A stretch of 7,909 nucleotides of DNA, taken from contig DASXSU010000024.1 of NCBI GenBank assembly GCA_036505795.1, positions 1-7,909 of the forward strand, in the 5' to 3' direction. Source of the DNA: NS-11 sp036505795 (GTDB taxonomy: Bacteria; Nitrospirota; Nitrospiria; Nitrospirales; NS-4). Position 1 is the stretch's first letter; each line of letters opens with the position of its first letter. Below are positions 1 to 5,705 of the stretch, in pieces. The translations under genes were made by a program, and so were the position numbers. Below the pieces are notes generated by a model. That model saw nothing but the letters and a program-made list of their open reading frames with translations. It had not been told where the DNA came from and did no database searches.

Positions 1-241
1 TCAACGGCTGCCGATGTCTTTATTCTCCTGGTGAGGACCGCCCTCGAACGGGATGTGTACCCCAACGTGTCGTCGCAGAGCGATGACAGCCGCCGCCACG
101 TCCGGTGCTGCCGCGAGGGCAAGGTCAATAGGGCGCGCCAATCTGATCGTCTCACTGCTCAAGCCGCCCCAAGCCTGCGTCGTCATGGGAGCAATGGTAT
201 CAGGCAGCGATTTGGGAGATTGCGTGGTCATTGTTCGATTC
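1..241. other. Non-coding or decayed DNA at left edge
   Basis: No recognisable gene is seen here. The minus strand carries an open frame of 80 codons (243 down to a TGA at 1-3), rich in Ala, Leu and Arg. It overlaps the end of the cyclase/ATPase relic in another frame and matches no family I know. The plus strand is also open for long stretches, as expected opposite GC-rich coding-derived DNA. It may be further decay of the same regulator gene or an unrelated short ORF; I would not annotate a protein. Confidence 0.35.
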
Positions 242-489
242 AACCAGACGGGACTTGCCGATCCCAGGCTCGCCGACGATGAACACCATCTGGCCCTGTC
301 CGGCTCTGGCCTTCTCGAAGCAGTCCCAGAGGGCGGCCATCTCGCGCTCGCGCCCCACGAGGGCCGTCAGGCCCCGTTCGGCCTTAACCTCGAGCCGGCT
401 CCGTGCTCTCGGGCCGTGACCACCTCCCACGCAGACACCGGCTCCGCTTTGCCCTTCAGGCGGAGCTCCCCGAGGGAATCTGCGAGGAT
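242..489 (-). pseudogene. Relic of a class III nucleotidyl cyclase / AAA ATPase regulator
   Basis: Two adjacent minus-strand pieces in different frames join into one recognisable protein segment. The first (489 to about 417) encodes LGELRLKGKAEPVSAWEVV, the typical end of a class III adenylate/guanylate cyclase domain. The second (about 409 to 242) encodes RSRLEVKAERGLTALVGRE, then REREMAALW and a Walker A motif GEPGIGKS (274-251), the start of the AAA/NB-ARC-like ATPase that follows the cyclase in large bacterial sensor proteins. A one-base frameshift lies between about 417 and 409. No cyclase catalytic core is seen upstream, and homology stops right after the P-loop (GKSRLV). Intact members usually run to around 1000 residues, so this is a small non-functional remnant. 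It has no evident link to the polysaccharide genes. Confidence 0.7.
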
Positions 490-785
490 CCGGCTACAGC
501 GACGAACGGCTGCGTCGCATACGCCACATGGAAAAGGCTCTTGAGCAATTGAGCACCAGTCAAACAAGCGGAAGCCAAAGCGCGCCGCTGACCTCGGGCT
601 TTTCCCGAATGTCTCGCCGGAAAGGAGGACAATAAGGGTAAGTGTGAGAAAAAGGCAAGACGTCGCGGCAGATGAAGGCCTAACAAGCTGGCAATGTGGG
701 TTGCGATTAAATTCACAGATTACGAATTCTTGAATTACCTCAGGACTACCATTCGTTGAACCCCAGCAACACGGCGGAGACGACA
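490..785. other. Gene-free stretch between relic and deacetylase
   Basis: This stretch of about 296 nt follows the deacetylase stop. Minus-strand open frames run through it in two frames, but neither gives a recognisable domain, and neither supplies the cyclase core expected just upstream of the relic. I see no terminator-like hairpin with a T-run, RNA gene or repeat. It is best read as decayed or junction DNA. Confidence 0.4.
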
Positions 786-1520
786 TCAAACTAGCGCATA
801 ACCGCCGATCTCGAGGTGTTGCAATATTACCTGGAATTCATCGCTCATAAGATATTCCTCTTCCCCATTAAGGATGGGGTGGGTCATGAGTTCCACATTA
901 CTTGACTTCGCCAAGGCCGCAACTCTATCCAGTTTTTTTCCCTGAATGCACTGGCTCAGGTCGAAAAAATAATCCGTAAGACGATATCGAGAAGCTAGCC
1001 AGCGATCGACCAGCCAACGGTAAGTTCGGTTCAAGATACTTTTTTCGCCAGGCCAGAAAGAAAAATTGCGGCGCAGCTTCATGCCAATAGGAATCAGTTT
1101 GCTCAGGAGGAGATTGGCACAAAGGTGCATGTGGTGATGTCCGTCGATGTGTGACGGCAATTTCTCAAATAACCGTACGAACTGCTCAACCTGTGCATAG
1201 TAGCAATAGGCGAAAGCTTTTCGAAGAAACGGGTTATATAAAAGCTGGGCATATTTCCCGCGCTTCAAGAATCTGATTATCCGCCCATGGTGCTCCTTAA
1301 GTGTTTCCGAACAGCTCTTGTCCGTGAATTCTTCAGAAAAATTAAGATGCAGCCCGACATCATCTAAGTCGTAGTCTTTTGTCAGTCTCGCCGCCCGCTC
1401 TGAATCTTGCATAAAAACCATGGCACTGACAGATGTGATCCTCCCTTCTCTAAAACATTTGAGGGCGGCATCCGTTTCCGCCACGGACCGGCCCCAGTCG
1501 TCCGCGTTAATGATCAGCAT
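786..1520 (-). CDS. YdjC/ChbG/HpnK-family carbohydrate deacetylase
   Basis: Predicted metal-dependent deacetylase of 244 residues, close to the usual 240-300 for this TIM-barrel-like family. Members include ChbG, which deacetylates chitobiose and chitotriose, and HpnK of hopanoid biosynthesis. Visible motifs are NADDWG at residues 5-10 (Asp7/Asp8, catalytic and metal sites), GLHLN at 56-60 (His58), the metal-binding HIDGHHHMH at 124-132, and ELMTHP at 210-215 (His214). All expected motifs are present, so it should be active. The ATG at 1520 places NADD at residue 5, as usual, and a TGA lies a few codons upstream, so the start is firm although no clear Shine-Dalgarno is seen. It is the last intact gene of the array, 86 nt after the acetyltransferase. 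Sampled 60-nt stretches are about 42-48% GC against about 57% in the CE4-like gene, which hints at separate acquisition. A lipid-linked or nucleotide amino sugar is the likely substrate, by context only. Confidence 0.88.
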   Translation of the reverse strand: MLIINADDWGRSVAETDAALKCFREGRITSVSAMVFMQDSERAARLTKDYDLDDVGLHLNFSEEFTDKSCSETLKEHHGRIIRFLKRGKYAQLLYNPFLRKAFAYCYYAQVEQFVRLFEKLPSHIDGHHHMHLCANLLLSKLIPIGMKLRRNFSFWPGEKSILNRTYRWLVDRWLASRYRLTDYFFDLSQCIQGKKLDRVAALAKSSNVELMTHPILNGEEEYLMSDEFQVILQHLEIGGYALV

Positions 1521-1584
1521 TTGAGGCAGACGTCAGATATCGGGAGACAAATCACGGGGAACAACCGCGGGTCGATAGCCGTTG

Positions 1585-1598
1585 AATGGCTAATGGCT
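1585..1598. repeat. Perfect tandem 2 x 7 nt repeat
   Basis: AATGGCT occurs twice head to tail (1585-1591 and 1592-1598) in the spacer just after the acetyltransferase stop. AGCC at 1577-1580 can pair with GGCT at 1588-1591, giving only a 4-bp stem. It may be chance; no regulatory role is claimed. Confidence 0.3.
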
Positions 1599-1606
1599 CT
1601 CATGGT

Positions 1607-2068
1607 CTAAAGTCGCCGAAGCAGCCGCGCGGGGTTGCCTACGTAGAAGCCCGCTTCAGTGATATCTTTGGTAACGACCGCGCCGGCCCCGATGACCGCG
1701 CCATCGCAGATCCTGACTGGGAGGATGGTAGCGTTTGTCCCGATGCTCACGCGATTGCCAAGTTTGGTTTGGCGCCAGAGGCCCCGTTCCGTTGCCGGTC
1801 CCCCGGTAACAAAGGGATCGTTGATAAACATCGCCCCGTGAGAAATGAAGCAATCGTCTCCGATGGTGACCAGCTCACAGATGAAGGAGTGCGACTGAAC
1901 ACGACAGCGCTTACCTATTTTCGCTCCTTTTTGTATCTCAACGAACGGCCCGACGAAGCTGCCATCTCCAATCGCGCAACCATAGAGATTGACAGGTTGT
2001 ACGACGATGACGTCCTTACCAAACTCAACGTCGACAACTCCTGAGCAGCGAGTTTCTGGCTTCGTCAC
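1607..2068 (-). CDS. Left-handed beta-helix sugar N-acetyltransferase (WbpD/WlbB-like)
   Basis: Predicted acetyl-CoA-dependent N-acetyltransferase of 153 residues built of hexapeptide repeats (for example VNLYGCAIGDGSFVGPFVEI at 26-45, then IGKRCRVQSHSFI and VSIGTNATI). The GAGAVVTKDI segment (128-137) and the C-terminal GNPARLL are typical of the family. The segment DCFISHGAMFINDPF (72-86) holds the His and Asn conserved near the active site of WbpD/WlbB enzymes, which acetylate the 3-amino group of UDP-2-acetamido-3-amino-uronic acid. The start is GTG at 2068: an in-frame TGA lies four codons upstream, no ATG fits, and homologous enzymes begin at this point. A weak GAGA precedes it. The gene begins 253 nt after the GT2 stop, the gap being filled by a dehydrogenase relic. 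Related hexapeptide acetyltransferases that act on amino sugars such as perosamine or QuiNAc4N are possible alternatives. Confidence 0.85.
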   Translation of the reverse strand: MTKPETRCSGVVDVEFGKDVIVVQPVNLYGCAIGDGSFVGPFVEIQKGAKIGKRCRVQSHSFICELVTIGDDCFISHGAMFINDPFVTGGPATERGLWRQTKLGNRVSIGTNATILPVRICDGAVIGAGAVVTKDITEAGFYVGNPARLLRRL

Positions 2069-2108
2069 AACCGGTTCTCAATCGTCAGGGCTGGAAAAGG
2101 CGGTACGC

Positions 2109-2312
2109 TCAACAACGAACACGGCGATCCTTATCCAATAGATGCCGGGTCAGACCGAAACGGTTGCCGGAAGTCCCGATGATCGTAAATGGAGGATGAT
2201 AAAAATCGTGGATCGCCGTGCTTTCGCGCATAAACTCGGGATTGATGCAAATGCCGAAATCCTTTCCCTCTTCTTTACCAGATTTTTGTTCCAGCAATGG
2301 CCGCGCCCACAT
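2109..2312 (-). pseudogene. Fragment of a UDP-glucose/GDP-mannose-type dehydrogenase
   Basis: An open frame of 67 codons contains a clear internal piece of a classical nucleotide-sugar dehydrogenase. The segment from about residue 17 reads KDFGICINPEFMREST, followed by IHDFYHPPFTIIG. It corresponds to the conserved NPEF(L)REG.A..D...P..(I/V)IG block that ends the N-terminal NAD-binding domain. The Rossmann glycine motif, the central domain and the catalytic Cys region are all missing. After IIG the frame runs into unrelated sequence and a stop. The open frame begins only 9 nt after the GT2 stop, with no ribosome site. It is almost certainly not a working enzyme, but the remnant of a full gene deleted on both sides. 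Its sequence type differs from that of the dehydrogenase at the right edge, so it is probably not a simple duplicate of it. Confidence 0.72.
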
Positions 2313-2321
2313 TGTCCAGTT

Positions 2322-3335
2322 TCATTCACGGGACTGGTCTGGGGAGCGTTGAGCTAAATCGGGAAGAACCTTGAAACTATCCACACGCTTGAACGTCAAC
2401 AGGGATTTCAAGATGATCCCCAGCTTGCGCATCTGTTCCCTGCGGTGGAAGGCCATGAGTTCATTCGAAACAGACCTATCGATCCCTCGCAGCATCGCCC
2501 ATCCATAACCCAAACCCAGCGAGAGGCCTCCCAGAAGATAGGGCCGCTTGGTCATTCGATAGGCAACTCGAAAAAGTTCCCAGAGAGGATGTCCACCGAG
2601 GTAGTAGTCTCTCTTTCCGTAGTCGAACAGGGCGGCAAGGGCACCGCGGGCCGCAGTTCCCAGATGCCTGTGGTGAAAGAAGGACTTCTCCCGAAAGGAT
2701 TTCGTCTTCCAGCCCATCATGCGTGCGGTTGTAACCGCGACCCAATCTACTCCTCCAGCCTTGTTCGGTTTGAACCCGCCGATCTCCTCAAAGCAGCGCT
2801 TCCGAAACAACTGGCAGCCGCCGGCAACATGATAGTGCCCTTCGAAACTATGACGGTCGGAGCTGTAGCCTTCCTCGACGAAGATGGACCCCGCGACTCC
2901 GAGGTTCTCGTCTTCCGTGAATTTTCTAAGAAGGAACTCCAAATAATCTGCCTCAAAGGAAATATCCGCATCGAGATTGCCCACAATCTCATACCCCAGT
3001 CCTCTGACGCTTTCGTAGCCGGCGTTGAACGCGTGCACTTTACCCGCGAAGTTCCGGTCCTGCCGCGCCGATCTTTGGACCATTTCTATCCACGGATATT
3101 TTGGAAGGTAAGGGCTCACGATCGCGGCAGTCGAGTCGGTCGATCCATCGTCCACAATCACCCACCTCATCGGCAAGATTGTTTGGCTGATCACGGATTC
3201 GATGGTCTTCTTGATTAACGCCTCCTCATTGTGAGCAGGAGTGATGAGCACGAAGGGGGGGAGGAGGCCGCGGTCTTGCCGGTTTATTCTCACGCTGGAA
3301 TTGCCTTTGATATCAACGCTGCTCATCATTATCAT
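2322..3335 (-). CDS. GT2-family glycosyltransferase
   Basis: Inverting GT-A-fold glycosyltransferase of 337 residues. The catalytic domain starts with PPFVLITPAHNEEALIKKTI (26-45). It has the nucleotide-binding Asp pair in VDDGSTD (61-67), the metal-binding DAD at 122-124, an acceptor region with GGFKPNKAGGVDW (186-198), then GWKTKSF and the FHHRHLGTA segment (220-228). Residues about 265-284 (LLGGLSLGLGYGWAML) are hydrophobic and could sit in or against the membrane. The frame is open further upstream to 3503, but that extension overlaps the GT4 gene and has no GT2 homology. An ATG at 3335 follows GGAG by 8 nt and lies 20 nt after the GT4 stop, so it is the preferred start; ATGs at 3329 and 3326 are alternatives. 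It probably adds a sugar to the repeat unit at the inner membrane; donor and acceptor cannot be read from sequence. Confidence 0.9.
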   Translation of the reverse strand: MIMMSSVDIKGNSSVRINRQDRGLLPPFVLITPAHNEEALIKKTIESVISQTILPMRWVIVDDGSTDSTAAIVSPYLPKYPWIEMVQRSARQDRNFAGKVHAFNAGYESVRGLGYEIVGNLDADISFEADYLEFLLRKFTEDENLGVAGSIFVEEGYSSDRHSFEGHYHVAGGCQLFRKRCFEEIGGFKPNKAGGVDWVAVTTARMMGWKTKSFREKSFFHHRHLGTAARGALAALFDYGKRDYYLGGHPLWELFRVAYRMTKRPYLLGGLSLGLGYGWAMLRGIDRSVSNELMAFHRREQMRKLGIILKSLLTFKRVDSFKVLPDLAQRSPDQSRE

Positions 3336-3355
3336 TTCGTAATCTCCAAGGCTTG
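3328..3355 (-). promoter_or_regulatory. Ribosome binding site and short junction before GT2
   Basis: On the minus strand the sequence between the GT4 stop codon (3356-3358) and the GT2 ATG (3333-3335) contains TTGGAGAT. The GGAG core sits 8 nt before that ATG. This is the clearest Shine-Dalgarno in the window and decides the GT2 start against the long upstream extension. Confidence 0.65.
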
Positions 3356-4576
3356 CTAGTGACCCGCATGTGTGGCCGCTGAGTCGCATAACAGCTCCGC
3401 ATAGAAAGCAAGAAACCTCTCCTTTTCCGCTTGCCAGGAAAGGCGTGCCAGAGATTTCCGGGATTCGGCCAAGCGTTTGAATACTTCGGCGGGATTGTGC
3501 CAAACGAGCCGAATGGCGTCCGCAAGTGAAGCTTCATTTCCCGGTTCAAAGTAAAACAGACAATCCTCCGGCAAGTACTTACGGATTGTGCAGGTCCGGG
3601 GCGACACCACGGGAAGTCCCTGGGTGAGGTACTCGACGATCTTGGTGGAAAAATACAAATCACCGAAAATGCCGGCTCGGTGACACGAGATACCCACGTC
3701 TGCCTTTCTCATTTCGCTGGCCACTTGTTCGATAGGGACCCGTCCGACCAGTTCGATTGAGTCCCTGACCCCCAATTGGGAGGCCAAGTCGAGCACCTCG
3801 GCGAGTTTGTTGCCGTCCCCCATGATTTTGAGCCGAATCGGCACTTCACCGTTCAGCCTTGCCATGGCTTTGACGGCCAGGCCCAGATCGTAGTGCTCGG
3901 TGATCGTCCCGCAGTAGAGGAGCACGAGGCGATTCTGGCTCTGTGGCCACGACTCTGGGATATCGCACACTTGAAAATGACTCAGATCCGGAAAGTTGTG
4001 GACGATGAAGATTTTGTCGTCGGCCACGCCCTTAGAGCGAAGGTTTTCTCGCATGGTCTCATTAACGGACACGACGCGGTCGGCCAGCCAGCAACTGAGC
4101 ATCTCTTGCAGAGCCAGGAGCCTCACAACCAAGCTGCGCTTCTCCTGATGCCAACTCATGTAGAGCTCTGGCATTGGATCATGGACGTCCAACACCAGCT
4201 TGCTTCCGCTCAACCCAGGAATGATACCGGCCAGAACGAGAATGTCGGGCATGTTGTGAACGTGAACCACATCCAGCCGGCTACGGAAGTGCAGTTGAGC
4301 GAGTTTCAGACCGCCCAGCAAGCCGGTCATGAAATACTCAAAAAGATATCTCAGGAAGTTCCCCCGCTTCCGGCGGATGTGGAGGCGGTGGATGTGAACG
4401 CAGTTGTGAATAGCTTCGCGGGGCTCCCTGCCCCCTCTCACTTCCTCGGTCAGGGAAACGACGTGGACTTCAAGGCCGTTGCTCGCCAGGGCCTCCGCCT
4501 GTCGCCGGATCCGGGCATCCGTTAGGTAGCAGGTGTGGGCGAGCATCGCCACTCGTGCTGAATTTCTATCGGGCAT
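3356..4576 (-). CDS. GT4-family glycosyltransferase
   Basis: Retaining GT-B-fold glycosyltransferase of 406 residues, normal for the family. The N-terminal acceptor domain opens with RVAMLAHTCYLTDARIRRQA (8-27). It continues with VVHVHNMPD (103-111) and LVLDVHDPMPELY (127-139). The C-terminal donor-binding domain has YCGTITEHYDLGLAVKAM (221-238), IMGDG (251-255), ELVGRVP (275-281) and STKIVEYLTQGLPVV (310-324). The last of these carries the conserved Glu of the EX7E region (Glu315), but the first Glu of that motif is not evident at the usual spacing. The ATG at 4576 lies inside the end of the epimerase gene (11-nt overlap), which suggests translational coupling. An ATG at 4546 is possible but would cut the first beta strand. 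It likely transfers a sugar during repeat-unit assembly on the cytoplasmic face; the specificity is unknown. Confidence 0.92.
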   Translation of the reverse strand: MPDRNSARVAMLAHTCYLTDARIRRQAEALASNGLEVHVVSLTEEVRGGREPREAIHNCVHIHRLHIRRKRGNFLRYLFEYFMTGLLGGLKLAQLHFRSRLDVVHVHNMPDILVLAGIIPGLSGSKLVLDVHDPMPELYMSWHQEKRSLVVRLLALQEMLSCWLADRVVSVNETMRENLRSKGVADDKIFIVHNFPDLSHFQVCDIPESWPQSQNRLVLLYCGTITEHYDLGLAVKAMARLNGEVPIRLKIMGDGNKLAEVLDLASQLGVRDSIELVGRVPIEQVASEMRKADVGISCHRAGIFGDLYFSTKIVEYLTQGLPVVSPRTCTIRKYLPEDCLFYFEPGNEASLADAIRLVWHNPAEVFKRLAESRKSLARLSWQAEKERFLAFYAELLCDSAATHAGH

Positions 4577-5621
4577 ATCGCCTAATCAACCCATCAACGA
4601 TTTTCGCGTGGGCGGCTCCGTCTCCAAACAACTCCTGGTGCGGCCCGGTGGGTTCAAAGGTTTTGACCAGGTCAGCGATGCGCCCGGGGTCAGGTCCCGT
4701 TAAGACCTTCCATCCAGCCTGCGAAATCTCCGGAAACCATGAGAGTTCGATCAGTATGACACAAGGTTTCTTCAGAAGGTACGCCTCCCGGCGGACTCCC
4801 CCGGAATCCGTGAGAATCTTGTCTGCCCCCGCAGTCAATCGGAGAAAAGCCACGTACCCCATCGGTTTGCAAAGTTCGATTTGCGAGCCGTGAAGCATCT
4901 CCAGCACTCCGAAATCCTTCATGCTTTGCAAGGTCCTTGGGTGGGCGGGAAAGATGATTCGCCGCCCGGCTTGAATTAGTCCGGAAAATATCGCACGGAG
5001 TCGCGCTCCATCGGCAAGGTTCTCCTGACGGTGCAGCGTCAGAACGAGATAATCTCCGCGCGACACCTTGATGCCGTATTTTTTCAACGTCATCAGAAGC
5101 GCGTCTTTCATCAGGTCTCCGGTGAACTCGATGCGCTCCGGATTGTAGCCCTCTTTGTGCAGGTTATTGACGTCCGTCTTGGTGCAGCAGAAAATGACGT
5201 CGGCGAGTACATCCGACACGCGTCGGTTGATCTCCTCGGGATTGAGCCGATCCACGGCCCGAATTCCCCCTTCCACATGCGCAAACGGGATGCCCAGCTT
5301 ACTTGCGGCAATCGCTGCGGACAGCGTGGAGTTGACGTCCCCATAACTCAGCACGCAGTCGGGCTTCTCGGCGCGAAAAACAGGGGCAAGCTCAAGAATG
5401 GTTTGCGCGGAAAAATCCACGCCATTGGTGTTGGCAATGTGAAGGTGATAATCCGGAGCAGGAAGCTCAAAGCATTCAAAGAAGGCCTGCGACATCTCGT
5501 AGTCATGGTGTTGGCCGGTGTGAATCAAAACCTCCCGAATTCCTCTGCGCCGGAGCTCCTGGTTCACCAAATACTCTTTGATAAAGTTAGGTCTGGTTCC
5601 CACGACCGAACAGATTTTCAT
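4566..5621 (-). CDS. wecB: Non-hydrolysing UDP-GlcNAc 2-epimerase (WecB/WbpI type)
   Basis: Predicted cytoplasmic epimerase of 351 residues converting UDP-GlcNAc to UDP-ManNAc, or a WbpI-like enzyme acting on a diacetamido-uronic acid. Motifs run in order: GTRPNFIK (8-15), HTGQHHD (34-40), YGDVNSTLSAA (93-103) with Asp95, HVEGGIRAVDR (115-125) with Glu117, NPEEINRR (127-134), LTLHRQEN (194-201) with His197, FPAHPRT (224-230) and TDSGGVRREA (271-280). Asp95, Glu117, a Glu near 130 and the His match the catalytic residues described for the E. coli enzyme. One block is unusual: the normal R-D-x-T-E-x-P-E signature reads ILIELSWFPE (289-298), so the Arg and Thr-Glu are gone. The ATG at 5621 begins the usual MKI..V.GTRP, with GAGAG about 8 nt upstream. 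It overlaps the GT4 gene by 11 nt. The wecB symbol denotes the family, not proven substrate. Confidence 0.9.
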   Translation of the reverse strand: MKICSVVGTRPNFIKEYLVNQELRRRGIREVLIHTGQHHDYEMSQAFFECFELPAPDYHLHIANTNGVDFSAQTILELAPVFRAEKPDCVLSYGDVNSTLSAAIAASKLGIPFAHVEGGIRAVDRLNPEEINRRVSDVLADVIFCCTKTDVNNLHKEGYNPERIEFTGDLMKDALLMTLKKYGIKVSRGDYLVLTLHRQENLADGARLRAIFSGLIQAGRRIIFPAHPRTLQSMKDFGVLEMLHGSQIELCKPMGYVAFLRLTAGADKILTDSGGVRREAYLLKKPCVILIELSWFPEISQAGWKVLTGPDPGRIADLVKTFEPTGPHQELFGDGAAHAKIVDGLIRRYAR

Positions 5622-5655
5622 CGGTGACTCTCGATATCCCGAAATGAAGGCGCTT

Positions 5656-5678
5656 GAAAACCTGACCTGGAGGTTTTC
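5656..5678. other. 8-bp inverted repeat before the epimerase gene
   Basis: GAAAACCT (5656-5663) and AGGTTTTC (5671-5678) form a perfect 8-bp stem with a 7-nt loop in the 84-nt spacer between the deacetylase stop and the epimerase start. No T-run follows on the minus strand, so it is not a standard intrinsic terminator. It could be an RNA processing or attenuation element, or chance. Confidence 0.35.
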
Positions 5679-5705
5679 TTGGTTCGGCCAATTTTATCGC
5701 TGATC

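Noticed and set aside
53..544. Plus-strand open frame of 163 codons
   Set aside because: It lies opposite the cyclase/ATPase relic; the plus-strand translation is the mirror of the P-loop region and has no domain of its own.
2445..3218. Plus-strand open frame of 257 codons
   Set aside because: It is entirely antisense to the GT2 gene, which carries clear catalytic motifs; no family features appear on the plus strand.
3776..4525. Plus-strand open frame of 249 codons
   Set aside because: It is antisense to the GT4 gene and has no recognisable domain.
5031..5627. Plus-strand open frame of 198 codons
   Set aside because: It is antisense to the epimerase, which has all major family motifs.
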